Shown: piece by piece, positions 38,966-47,117 of the stretch
Layout: every line of letters begins with the position of its first letter
Numbering within the stretch: position 1 is the first letter of the stretch
Origin: SM23-28-2 sp964512285
GTDB taxonomy: Bacteria > Chloroflexota > Dehalococcoidia > SM23-28-2
Length of the DNA stretch: 64,000 bases
NCBI GenBank assembly: GCA_964512285.1
Contig: CAZEJO010000007.1
Location: 11,454 to 75,453, forward strand
Reading direction: 5' to 3'
Made by a program: the position numbers and the translations under genes
Notes under the pieces: generated by a model
Told to the model about the DNA's origin: nothing
Seen by the model: the letters and a program-made list of their open reading frames with translations, nothing else
Databases searched by the model: none

Positions 38966-41632
38966 ATGACGAGAAGAGGGGTTTGCCTGCACTCCGGTGC
39001 AGGCAAGGAGACACTTCCAGCCCTGGACGACCCGGCGGCGATCCAGGGCCTTTCTTTTTGCCCGCGTCCTGCCGGAGTCCCGCGACGGCCGTTGGCGCTG
39101 GTCGTGGGCCTTGTGCTTCTAGGGATTGCCTTAGGCCTCGCGGCCTGCGGCGGTGATGGCGGCGAAGGCTCAGCGACGGCCACGCCGACTGGCACCCCGC
39201 TTGCCGACCTCACGGGGGGCGAGCTCCGCGACTCAACCGGCAGCGTCGTGGCCAAGCCTGTGTCGCAAGAGACGCTCGAGCCAGAAGAGTTCCTTGCTCG
39301 CGTTGAGGAAGATAGCGCCTGGAGCGATCACCTCGACCTGGCTCGCGACCTTGGCTACACCGACGTTCAGACCGCTCTTACCGTCGAGTACGACAACGGC
39401 GCGGTCGTCACCTCGGGCCTCATCGCCTCCCAGGGGATCGACAGGGTCATCCTCGTAAGCGCCACTGAGCCGCTCCAGAGCGTCTTCATCATGAAACCTA
39501 CGCTGGTTGACGGCCGCGTCACCTCCATCGAAATCATCACGCATAGGGGCGTCACTACCCTCGACCTTGAGACCCGAACGGTCACCGCACAGGACATGTA
39601 CAGTAGCTGCAGCTATGGGAACTGCCTGGCTGGAGCGCTCTACTTCTGGGTCGACGATGATGAGTTCTGGAGTCTCTACGGGTTCATCTGCGACGGCTGC
39701 TGGAGCTCGCAGAGCGCCATCGGCGCCGTGGTGTGCACTGCTTGCCTGGCGACGTATCCAGCCATCGCCCTCGCCTCCGCCGCCTACTGCGCGATTGAGG
39801 ATGCCTGCGACTTTTGCATCAACGACAACTGTGGCCAGGACGAGCACGGCGAGCCGTTCTGCGCTGCGGGCGGTTACGGCCCGACCGGCTCGGCCGTCGT
39901 CCGCACCGTCGCAGACTACTCCTGCGTCAACCCGAAGACGCAGAACTCCCAGTGTGAACTCACTAGCACCATCCAGATTCTCGAAGAGTGCGAGTACGGT
40001 TGCGCACCGCCGCCGACCGGCGACACGGCGAGCCGCTCCTGCGTGCTGAACCGTGCCTGCAGCACGGATGCCGACTGCCCGGCCGACCGGAACGTCGGCG
40101 ACGAATACTGCGCTACGTTGATCACGAATGGGGCCTGGAACGCGTCCATAGTTCAGCCGTACCGTGACTACTTCTGCTCGGCGGGAACTTGCACGTCCGC
40201 GGTTCGCTACCGCGGCACGTCATGCCCCTACGGCTGTGCGCCAGGCGGGGCGGCATGCTTCGACCCCGCCACTTGCGAGCGAGACGAAACCGTGCAGGGT
40301 AACTGTGTAGTGGGGCAGGGCGGAGATCAGGGTGACATGCTGTACGAGACCTACAAACACTACTATGCAACGGAGACTAACAGCGGCTGGATCTGCACCT
40401 CGGAAACTCGCTACCGCGAGATCGAGTGCCTATATGGTTGCGAGGCTGGCTTCCTTAACTCCAAGTGCTTCGACCCAGCGGCCTGTGATCGGGAAGAGGT
40501 CACGGGCAGAAATTGTGTGCCGGCGCTGGGTGAAGGCTGGCAGGGCGACATCCTGTACGAGACCTACAAACACTACTACCCGACGCAGAACTCGAACGAG
40601 ACTTGGACCTGCGCCTCGGAGACCCTAACCCGCCAAAGCGATTGCCAACATGGCTGCGACGCCAGCCGCTCCAAGTGCTTCGACCCAGCGGCCTGTGATC
40701 GGGAAGAGGTCACGGGCAGCAATTGTGTGATCGCACAGGGAGAGGGCTGGCAGGGCGACATCCTGTACGAGACCTACAAACACTACTACCCGTCGCAGAA
40801 CTCGGACGAGACTTGGACCTGCGCCTCGGAGACCCTAACCCGCCAGATCGGCTGCGACTACGGCTGCTCCACCGACGGCAAGTCCTGCGCGGAGCCGCTG
40901 CCAAGCTGTGTCTCGGCCACCTGCGAGCGAGAAGAGCCGCTGACCGACCCGATCTGCCAACTCCGACCAGACGATAACAAGTACATTATCGCGCAGGACT
41001 TCCGCCACTATTTCTGCGAGTCGCTGACCACAGGCGGTTCCACCTGCACCTCGGAGGTCATCACACGGGCGATCCAGGAGTGCCCCCACGGCTGCGCGCT
41101 TGGCGGCCAGTCCTGCGCCCAGCCGCCGCCAACCTGCGACCCCGCCGCCTGTGAGCGCGAGGAACCGGCCACAGAGCCGGTTTGCGCCCAAGCGCAGTCC
41201 GGCTGGATCATCGAGCAGATCTTCCGCCAGTACTTCTGTCGCTCCCTCAACACCGGCGGCTCCACCTGCGATTCCACCACCGTCGCTCGGACGCTGGCCA
41301 ATTGCCCCTACGGCTGCGCTTCCGACGGCAAGTCGTGCGCTCAGCCGCCGCCGGGCACCGTGCCGGCGGCTCCCAGCGGCTTCCTCGCCCTCCAGCATTC
41401 TGGCGGCACCGAGTTCGAGTGGACCGACAACTCCGACAACGAGGATGGGTTCCGCGTCTACTTCGGCAGCCGCTCCCTCGGAGGACCGTCGCAGCTCATC
41501 ACGACCGTCGGGCCGGATACGCAATTGGTCGATACCGACTTCGTGCGATCCGGTTCCGAAACCTGCTGGGAGGTGTATGCCTACAACGCCGCCGGAGAGT
41601 CGGCCCCAGCCTGGTACTGCCTGCCGCCGTGA
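38966..41632 (+). CDS. Large Cys-rich tandem-repeat lipoprotein with C-terminal fibronectin-type domain
   Basis: Up to 888 residues. A hydrophobic signal with lipobox LAAC lies at about residues 57-60, followed by an N-terminal domain (60-290) and then seven repeats of about 65-75 residues. Each unit holds a Cys pair, a Tyr/His core (YETYKHYY or IFRQYF), TWTC or STC, then CxYGCxxxxxxC. Units 3 and 4 (40471-40680 and 40681-40890) are exact 210-bp periods and nearly identical. The last 85 residues look like fibronectin type III (FEWTDNSDNEDGFRVYFG). No enzyme motif. ATG 38966 has GGAGGT 5 nt upstream, but the tRNA-Phe terminator falls in the first 30 codons, so a later TTG at 39092 is possible. 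Confidence 0.68.
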   Translation: MTRRGVCLHSGAGKETLPALDDPAAIQGLSFCPRPAGVPRRPLALVVGLVLLGIALGLAACGGDGGEGSATATPTGTPLADLTGGELRDSTGSVVAKPVSQETLEPEEFLARVEEDSAWSDHLDLARDLGYTDVQTALTVEYDNGAVVTSGLIASQGIDRVILVSATEPLQSVFIMKPTLVDGRVTSIEIITHRGVTTLDLETRTVTAQDMYSSCSYGNCLAGALYFWVDDDEFWSLYGFICDGCWSSQSAIGAVVCTACLATYPAIALASAAYCAIEDACDFCINDNCGQDEHGEPFCAAGGYGPTGSAVVRTVADYSCVNPKTQNSQCELTSTIQILEECEYGCAPPPTGDTASRSCVLNRACSTDADCPADRNVGDEYCATLITNGAWNASIVQPYRDYFCSAGTCTSAVRYRGTSCPYGCAPGGAACFDPATCERDETVQGNCVVGQGGDQGDMLYETYKHYYATETNSGWICTSETRYREIECLYGCEAGFLNSKCFDPAACDREEVTGRNCVPALGEGWQGDILYETYKHYYPTQNSNETWTCASETLTRQSDCQHGCDASRSKCFDPAACDREEVTGSNCVIAQGEGWQGDILYETYKHYYPSQNSDETWTCASETLTRQIGCDYGCSTDGKSCAEPLPSCVSATCEREEPLTDPICQLRPDDNKYIIAQDFRHYFCESLTTGGSTCTSEVITRAIQECPHGCALGGQSCAQPPPTCDPAACEREEPATEPVCAQAQSGWIIEQIFRQYFCRSLNTGGSTCDSTTVARTLANCPYGCASDGKSCAQPPPGTVPAAPSGFLALQHSGGTEFEWTDNSDNEDGFRVYFGSRSLGGPSQLITTVGPDTQLVDTDFVRSGSETCWEVYAYNAAGESAPAWYCLPP
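39021..39059 (+). terminator. Intrinsic terminator after tRNA-Phe
   Basis: CCCTGGA (39021-39027) pairs with TCCAGGG (39042-39048); CCTTTCTTTTT follows. It sits inside the first 30 codons of the annotated Cys-rich lipoprotein gene, which argues that the coding region starts later. Confidence 0.65.
40471..40890 (+). repeat. Two nearly identical 210-bp in-gene tandem copies
   Basis: Period of exactly 210 bp (70 codons): 40471-40680 and 40681-40890. The copies share long identical stretches, including TGTGATCGGGAAGAGGTCAC and GGCAGGGCGACATCCTGTA, so the duplication is recent or kept homogenised. Confidence 0.85.
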
Positions 41633-41715
41633 TGCACTAAGCCTACTCTCCTTTTTGGGCTAGCGTTGGCGGCTAGAATGCACGGTCACCCGCCGCAGCA
41701 CCGGACCTTCGCCTC

Positions 41716-42492
41716 TCAGGGCGGCGGCTGTAGAGGCCGCGGGCGGTCGCCAGCGATGTAGCGGCGGAGCCGGTCGGCCATCTCGGGATCCCACAGGCTG
41801 GCGGCATGGAGGCGGTGCTCCAGGTCGATCCCCTCGGCCAAGGGCAGGGCGAGTCCCTCTAGAGCACATCGACGGTCATCGCGGAGAGCGGTCTGTGGGT
41901 AGGACGAGATGGCGTCGGCCACCTCGAGAGCCCGAGCTACTGCCTCTCCCTTGGGCACGAGCTCCTGGACCAGACCCATGCGCTGGGCTTGTTCGGCATC
42001 GATGAGGACGCCGGTTTCGATAAGGTAGAGGGCATTGCCCAGGCCGATAATGCGGGGCAGGCACTGGGTGCCGCCGTCCAGCAGGGGGACGCCCCAGCGG
42101 CGGTTGAGAACGCCGAACTGGGCGTTGCGGGCGGCGATGCGGAAGTCGCACCAGCAGGCGAGCTCGAGGCCGCCGGCGGTACAGTAGCCGTTGACGGCGG
42201 CAATGGTGGGTTTGGAGACATCGGTGATGCGGGTGGGACCCATCGGGCCGGACTCGTGAGAGCCGGGTCGAGAGGCCAGGCGGCCGACATCCCGCAGGTC
42301 AGCGCCGGAGCAAAAGGCGGCATCGCCGGCGCCGGTGAGGATGAAGAGGTCCAGAGAGTCATCTCCGCGGAACTGGTCTACAGCCTCGAACAATAGCTGT
42401 GCCGTGTCGGCGTCGACGCAGTTGCGCACCTCGGGCCGGTTGATGGTGACCAGAAGGGTCCGCTGATGGCGTTCGGTCAGGACCTTGGGCAT
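41716..42492 (-). CDS. Enoyl-CoA hydratase/isomerase (crotonase) family protein
   Basis: A 258-residue crotonase. Start MPKVLTERHQRTLLVTINRPEVRN, oxyanion loops AFCSGADLRD and GGLELACWCDFRIA. Aligned with rat enoyl-CoA hydratase, both catalytic glutamates are missing: Glu144 is Asn (in FGVLNRRWG) and Glu164 is Tyr (in NALYLIETG). It should bind CoA esters but is unlikely to be a simple hydratase. Lone gene, divergent from the PAS regulator. Confidence 0.85.
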   Translation of the reverse strand: MPKVLTERHQRTLLVTINRPEVRNCVDADTAQLLFEAVDQFRGDDSLDLFILTGAGDAAFCSGADLRDVGRLASRPGSHESGPMGPTRITDVSKPTIAAVNGYCTAGGLELACWCDFRIAARNAQFGVLNRRWGVPLLDGGTQCLPRIIGLGNALYLIETGVLIDAEQAQRMGLVQELVPKGEAVARALEVADAISSYPQTALRDDRRCALEGLALPLAEGIDLEHRLHAASLWDPEMADRLRRYIAGDRPRPLQPPP

Positions 42493-42564
42493 GGCTTCAA
42501 CGGCGATAGATTAACACAAATGGGCCGGGCGTGGGCCACACCATTGGCTTCGACACGCTGGCCG

Positions 42565-42593
42565 TTGACAACCTATCCTTCGGCTGCGATGAT
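42565..42593 (+). promoter_or_regulatory. Promoter of the PAS-LuxR gene
   Basis: TTGACA (42565-42570), 17-bp spacer, GATGAT (42588-42593). Confidence 0.5.
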
Positions 42594-42665
42594 TATATTG
42601 TCCTCGTGTTTCACCTGCGTCGGCGGACGGGGAGTTGTTGGGCTAAGCGAGAGCAAGAGAAAACG

Positions 42666-43250
42666 ATGAACGATCTGCCAGCAGTGCCTTTGGAATGTCT
42701 AGAGGGGATCATGGACGTTCTGGACGTGGCGGTTGCCTGCATGGATCTCCAGGGTCGAGTTCAGGTCTGGAACCGGGCGTCTGAGGAACTGAGCGGATGG
42801 AGCAGAGAGGAAATGATAGGCTCCACGGTGGATCGAGTGATCCCTCCAGGTGGGCGGGAGCGTAGGAAAGAAGTGCTCGCTCGCACCTTGACCGAGGGGC
42901 AGGCCGCAGGAACGTACAGCCGCGTGCGCAAGGACGGCACGATCTTCCGCATCGAGATGCGCATGCATCTGATCCGCGACAAGCAGGAAGAGCCACACTG
43001 CATCATCGTTTTCGTCGAGCCGCTTCCGGGACACGGGGTCTCCTTGACCGATAGACAGAGGGAAGTGCTGAGGTACATTGCCACCGGACGAACGAACGAC
43101 GAGATTGCGAAGAGACTGGTTGTAAGTCGACGCACAGTAGAAAGGCATGTAGCGGCGATCCTCGACAAGTTCGGTGTGGAGAATAGAGCGGCTGCGGCCG
43201 CTATAGCGGTCGCAGCCGGCCTTGCGCAGCCGAAGGCTACCCCTGTCTAG
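42666..43250 (+). CDS. PAS-domain / LuxR-type DNA-binding regulator
   Basis: A 194-residue protein: PAS fold at about 10-118 (MDVLDVAVACMDLQGRVQVWNRASEELSGWSREEMIGSTVDRVIPP) and a LuxR helix-turn-helix at 128-185 (LTDRQREVLRYIATGRTNDEIAKRLVVSRRTVERHVAAILDKFGVENRAAAAA). No receiver domain, so it senses a ligand directly or through a partner. The last 4 nt (CTAG) are shared with the stop codon of the convergent MarR gene. Confidence 0.88.
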   Translation: MNDLPAVPLECLEGIMDVLDVAVACMDLQGRVQVWNRASEELSGWSREEMIGSTVDRVIPPGGRERRKEVLARTLTEGQAAGTYSRVRKDGTIFRIEMRMHLIRDKQEEPHCIIVFVEPLPGHGVSLTDRQREVLRYIATGRTNDEIAKRLVVSRRTVERHVAAILDKFGVENRAAAAAIAVAAGLAQPKATPV

Positions 43251-43765
43251 GACTGTGCCGGTGGCATGCCAGAAGGCGATCGCCCGAGGGCTTCGTCAAG
43301 CCTTTTCAGCGCCACGGTCCGCAGCTTATCGGTGCTCGCGTCGAACCCCCGCAGTTCCTCGTCCGTGAGGGTAGAGAAGACCTCTTCAGCCAACCGACTG
43401 GCGACCGGCATGGCTTCCTCCCATTTGCGCTCACCCTTGGCGGTCAAGCGCACCCAGGTCTTGCGGCGGTCACGCCGGTCGAACTGCCTCTCCACAAAGT
43501 TCTGGACCTCCAGGCGGTCGACCAGACCGGTGATGGTCTGGCTGGCCTTGACCATTGCCCGACCGATCTCGCCGGTAGTAAGGATGCCCCCGCCCTGCTT
43601 CAGAACATGCAACAGGTGTAACTGCGGGAGCGACAGATTCTGAGGCAGCAGGGCTAGTTCGGTCAGCTTGAATATGGCGTTGTGGGTGTGGTAAAGCATG
43701 AACCACTCGGCCATACCTCTCGCCTTCCCTTCAACCTCCGCGTGCCTCTCAGCCCCAATCGTCAT
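43247..43765 (-). CDS. MarR-family transcriptional regulator
   Basis: A 172-residue protein with the MarR winged helix: LSLPQLHLLHVLKQGGGILTTGEIGRAMVKASQTITGLVDRLEVQNFVERQFDRRDRRKTWVRLTAKG. The DRRDRR wing is typical. ATG 43765 (MTIGAERH) has GGAGGAGAG 6 nt upstream, best of several in-frame starts (others 43816 and 43822). Its ligand and targets are unknown. Confidence 0.88.
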   Translation of the reverse strand: MTIGAERHAEVEGKARGMAEWFMLYHTHNAIFKLTELALLPQNLSLPQLHLLHVLKQGGGILTTGEIGRAMVKASQTITGLVDRLEVQNFVERQFDRRDRRKTWVRLTAKGERKWEEAMPVASRLAEEVFSTLTDEELRGFDASTDKLRTVALKRLDEALGRSPSGMPPAQS

Positions 43766-44082
43766 TTCACTCTCCTCCTCCGCTGCACCGCTGGGGCGGT
43801 GTTTCTCATTTGCCACTTCCATTCTCCTTCGGCGCGGGACATACCGTCTACGTCGGGGACTACCCATTTTTCTTCGCCCCAGTTTGGAACGAGTGCGATT
43901 CGCTGGGTGCCAAAGCGAGATGATCGGGGGCTGCTGCGCTCGCTCGCACGGCGCTTCCACACAACGACCGTGATGAATCTATCGCGGAAACCCCACGCTC
44001 TACTTGACCGTAAACGCTTGACAAACTCCTCGGCATTAACCTAGCGTGCGGTTGAGGTCGGGAGATTCCCGCCCCGAGCACT

Positions 44083-44127
44083 GAGAGAGCTTTTGTGGCC
44101 ACACCCCCGAAGGCTCTCTCTTTCTTT
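44083..44127 (+). terminator. Terminator-like hairpin in non-coding region, plus strand
   Basis: GAGAGAGC (44083-44090) pairs with GCTCTCTC (44113-44120), 22-nt loop, then TTTCTTT. No plus-strand gene precedes it. Confidence 0.5.
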
Positions 44128-44249
44128 GGATGCCATGCAGGTGCGGATGCCCCAGGACATATGAGTATTTTCCGTCTTGCTGAAGGCAATGGATTGACCG
44201 AGAATCGCGTTTGGCGTTGGGGGGTGTAGCCACCGATCCCGACGTGCTT

Positions 44250-44295
44250 GGGGTGGGGAGATGGTTCATCCAGGTCGGCTCTCCCCGCCCCTTTT
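44250..44295 (+). terminator. Second terminator-like hairpin, plus strand
   Basis: GGGGTGGGGAGA (44250-44261) pairs with TCTCCCCGCCCC (44280-44291), one T-G wobble, then TTTTGTG. No plus-strand gene precedes it. Confidence 0.6.
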
Positions 44296-44362
44296 GTGTG
44301 GAAGGCGGGTAGGAGCCAAAGGCCTCGATGGCGCCCGCAGTCACGCCTCAGCCGAGAGTGAA

Positions 44363-44545
44363 TTAGACAAATCTCCCAAGAAACTCGGTGAAGTAGCTGT
44401 GGGTGGCGAGACTTATGGCGGTGACTGCCATCACGCCCACCATGACGACCGCAGCGAGCATCAATGTGTACTCGGCCAGGGTCTGTCCAGACTGACGCCC
44501 AATAGCGGCCAACAGGAACTTGATCCACGATTCTGCATGACCCAT
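44363..44545 (-). CDS. Flp/Fap-type pilin component
   Basis: A 60-residue class III prepilin: short basic leader, then GQTLAEYTLMLAAVVMVGVMAV, with the prepilin cleavage site after Gly (G^QTLAEY, Glu at +5 and Tyr at +6), and a short tail. Flp pilins build Tad-type pili. No tad genes are in the window. ATG 44545 follows GAGGTGGTTCCC, and a TTGCGT-N18-TATGCT promoter lies just upstream. Confidence 0.82.
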   Translation of the reverse strand: MGHAESWIKFLLAAIGRQSGQTLAEYTLMLAAVVMVGVMAVTAISLATHSYFTEFLGRFV

Positions 44546-44818
44546 GGGAACCACCTCTCTTCTCTGAGCATAGCGGACGTCATTCAGAGCACGCAAGGCG
44601 GCGCAGGTTAAAGCGGGGTGAGAAATATCGTGTGAGGCGAAGGCAGAAGAGTGCCTTTCAGACGCCAAAGATCGGCGGCTTGACGGTGCGCCAGCCGAAA
44701 ACTGTCAACAAGGCAGTCGAACCGTCTACCCCAAGGCAAGCCTTAAGCGTATGATAGAGAGTCGGGCTGCCTAGCACCCGAGGGTATCGACTAGTGCATA
44801 CGGATCGGGAGGTGAATC

Positions 44819-45178
44819 ATGACTCACCCCATCTGTCACTTCGAGATTCCCGTCGATGAACCGGAACGAGCCAAGAAGTTCTATCAGGGCATCTTCGGCT
44901 GGCAGATCACTGACACCGGCCAGGGAGGATACCATCTTATCCAAACCGGGGAGGGTGAGATGGCTGGAGGCATGATGAAGCGGGTGGTGCCCGAGCAACG
45001 GCCAGTGCTGTACACCCTGGTCGAGTCTGTAGATGAGTACTCGAAGAATATACAGCAGGCCGGCGGGACCATCGTCGTGCCGAAGACGGCCGTGCCGACG
45101 ATGGGCTACTTCGCTCAGGCCTTTGACACGGAGGGAAACGTTTTCGCAATCTGGGAGGAGAACTCTCAGGCTCAGTAG
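44819..45178 (+). CDS. VOC (glyoxalase/bleomycin-resistance fold) protein
   Basis: A 119-residue VOC protein: CHFEIPVDEPERAKKFYQGIFGWQI, and the C-terminal GYFAQAFDTEGNVFAIWEEN with the metal Glu. One module, so it should form a dimer. Role unknown (lyase, dioxygenase or binding). Start behind GGGAGGTGAATC. 45 nt before the MaoC-type gene, possibly one operon. Confidence 0.88.
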   Translation: MTHPICHFEIPVDEPERAKKFYQGIFGWQITDTGQGGYHLIQTGEGEMAGGMMKRVVPEQRPVLYTLVESVDEYSKNIQQAGGTIVVPKTAVPTMGYFAQAFDTEGNVFAIWEENSQAQ

Positions 45179-45223
45179 CAGGAAACAGCATATGTCCCCC
45201 ATAGGGGGAAGGAGGGATGAATT

Positions 45224-46060
45224 ATGGCGATCGATCTCAGCTTGGTCGGTCAGAAGCTACCGCCCACGACCTTCGAATACGACGATAGAGACGTCATACT
45301 GTACGCCCTGGGCGTAGGCGCTGGCACCGACGAGCTCCAACACGTCTTCGAGAGGGGCCTCAAGGTTATCCCCACGTTCGGTGTTGTTCCTGCCTTCCCA
45401 GCTCTTATGAGCCTGGTGACTGTGGGCAAGATCAACCCGGTGATGCTACTTCACGGCGAGCAGCGCATCGAGGTGAAGAAGCCTTTCCCGGTCACAGCTA
45501 AGGTCACCACCGAGAGCACTGTCAAGGCCATATACGACAAGGGGCGCGGGGCCCTGGTAGTGGCTGACGCTGAGACGAAAGATGAGGCGGGAGAGGTCAT
45601 CTGCGTCAACACCTTCGGAGCGTTCGTCCGGGGCGAAGGCGGATTCGGCGGCGACCGCGGCCCCAGCGGCCCCAAGAACGTGCCGCCAGAGCGCTCACCG
45701 GACGAGGTGGTGGAGATGCAGACCCTGCCTCAGCAGGCGGCCATCTACCGCCTCTCGGGCGACCGCAACCCGTTGCACATCGACCCCAACTTTGCCAAGA
45801 TGGCTGGCTATGACAAGCCTATCCTTCATGGTCTGTGCAGCTTCGGCCATGTGGCCCGCGCCGTCATCCAGAAGTACTGCGGCGGCGACGCCGATCGACT
45901 CAAGGGGCTGGACGTCCGCTTCTCGGGTGTGGTCTTCCCCGGGGAGACGATCGTCACCGAGATGTGGAAGGAGAGCGACACCGAGATCATCCTCCAGGCC
46001 AAGACGAAGGAGCGGGGTGAGGTGGTACTCAGCAGCGCGGCGGCCACTGTAGCCGCGTAG
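45224..46060 (+). CDS. MaoC-type enoyl-CoA hydratase 2 (double hot-dog)
   Basis: A 278-residue protein made of two hot-dog folds. The second carries the hydratase-2 motif YRLSGDRNPLHIDPNFAKMAGYDKPILHGLC, with the catalytic Asp and His (D-x4-H). It hydrates trans-2-enoyl-CoA to (3R)-hydroxyacyl-CoA. Length matches the peroxisomal type hydratase-2 domain. ATG 45224 behind GGAGGGATGAATT. Confidence 0.9.
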   Translation: MAIDLSLVGQKLPPTTFEYDDRDVILYALGVGAGTDELQHVFERGLKVIPTFGVVPAFPALMSLVTVGKINPVMLLHGEQRIEVKKPFPVTAKVTTESTVKAIYDKGRGALVVADAETKDEAGEVICVNTFGAFVRGEGGFGGDRGPSGPKNVPPERSPDEVVEMQTLPQQAAIYRLSGDRNPLHIDPNFAKMAGYDKPILHGLCSFGHVARAVIQKYCGGDADRLKGLDVRFSGVVFPGETIVTEMWKESDTEIILQAKTKERGEVVLSSAAATVAA

Positions 46061-46083
46061 GGATAGGCTAGCGTCTGAGCCGT

Positions 46084-46126
46084 ATTCCCTAGGCCCCGTC
46101 GGCGCTGATTCGTTCCTAGGGGGAAT
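46084..46126 (+). promoter_or_regulatory. Hairpin that may mask the ribosome site of the DRTGG gene
   Basis: ATTCCCTAGG (46084-46093) can pair with CCTAGGGGGAAT (46115-46126) with a small bulge; the right arm contains the GGGGG ribosome site for ATG 46131. Confidence 0.4.
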
Positions 46127-46130
46127 GAGA

Positions 46131-47105
46131 ATGTCTGTATTGCTCGTCTCTTCTCTGCGGCCTCTCGTGGGCAAGACGGCCGTCTCTGTGGGCATCGCCC
46201 AGCGGCTTGGGCAGGACGGCCACCGCCTGGGGCTCGCCCGACTGACAACGGCTGAGCAAGACGAGGCCGCCCAGGCCGACGCCCGCTGCTTCGCTTCTCT
46301 TTCCCTCTCCACCGAGAAGAAGGGTCGACCCCTCTTCCTGGAAGAGGTCGCTAAGCTAGTGAAGGGGACTAGCTCGTCCGATGGCGACCTCATTGTGGAG
46401 CTGCCGGTGGGCTTCTCCACCAGTGAGGCGGTTCGGACTCTGGGCGGCGTGCTGGTCCTGGTCGAACGGTCCGCCGATCTGACCGTCGGCAAGGTCACTG
46501 CCCTTCAGAAGGAGATCGGGCAGGGCTTCGTCGGGCTTGTCCTCACTGCCGTCCCTCGAGCGCAGGCGACGGCGGTTGCCGACACGCTCGCTCGGAAGGG
46601 GATCCCAATCCTGGCTCTCCTGCCCGAGGACAGATCGCTCTCGGCGCCCAGCATCGGTGAGATGGCTCAGGCCCTGCAAGCCGAGACGCTCTTCGCCAAC
46701 GGTCGTACAGAAGAAGTGATCGAGCGTGTGACCATCGCCTCCATCAGCGCCGATCCCGCCCAGAGCTACTTCGCCCGTTTCGATCGCCAGGCGGTCGTCG
46801 TGCGGTACGACAAGCCTGACCTCCAGCTAGCTGCCCTGAACGCCGACAGCCGCTGTCTCATCCTTAGCGGCGGCCAGATGCCCCTGTCCTACGTCAGCGA
46901 ACGGGCGGAGGCGGAGGGTGTGCCCCTGCTCATCACCGACAAGGACACAATCACCGCTGTTCAGGTCCTGGAAGATCTCTACTTCAAGAGCCGCTTCGGC
47001 CACCAAAAGGCGGAGCGCATCGGCCAGCTTGCGGCTGAGCATCTGGACTACGATAGGCTCGTGCGGGCGCTGGGGCTACGCCATAAAGGGACGAGCGGGC
47101 GCTAA
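46131..47105 (+). CDS. P-loop/DRTGG-domain protein (BioD/CobB-like)
   Basis: A 324-residue protein: N-terminal P-loop domain of the dethiobiotin/cobyrinic-acid synthase type (LLVSSLRPLVGKTAVSVGIAQ, an unusual Walker A), a central segment of the DRTGG family, VVVRYDKPDLQLAALNADSRCLILSGG, and a C-terminal CBS-less tail. Related proteins are annotated as DRTGG or phosphotransacetylase N-terminal-like; function unknown. ATG 46131 has better ribosome-site spacing than ATG 46125. Confidence 0.72.
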   Translation: MSVLLVSSLRPLVGKTAVSVGIAQRLGQDGHRLGLARLTTAEQDEAAQADARCFASLSLSTEKKGRPLFLEEVAKLVKGTSSSDGDLIVELPVGFSTSEAVRTLGGVLVLVERSADLTVGKVTALQKEIGQGFVGLVLTAVPRAQATAVADTLARKGIPILALLPEDRSLSAPSIGEMAQALQAETLFANGRTEEVIERVTIASISADPAQSYFARFDRQAVVVRYDKPDLQLAALNADSRCLILSGGQMPLSYVSERAEAEGVPLLITDKDTITAVQVLEDLYFKSRFGHQKAERIGQLAAEHLDYDRLVRALGLRHKGTSGR

Positions 47106-47117
47106 GAAGAGACGGTC

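Larger units (their letters stand above)
43766..44362. other. Non-coding stretch between marR and flp
   Basis: About 600 nt with no convincing gene. It contains TTGACC (44004-44009) and TTGACA (44018-44023), and two plus-strand terminator-like hairpins listed separately. Small RNA genes are possible. Confidence 0.4.

Noticed and set aside
44004..44046. A clear promoter in front of the two orphan terminators
   Set aside because: TTGACA at 44018 has only CTAGCG or TAGCGT at the right spacing, too weak to list as a promoter.
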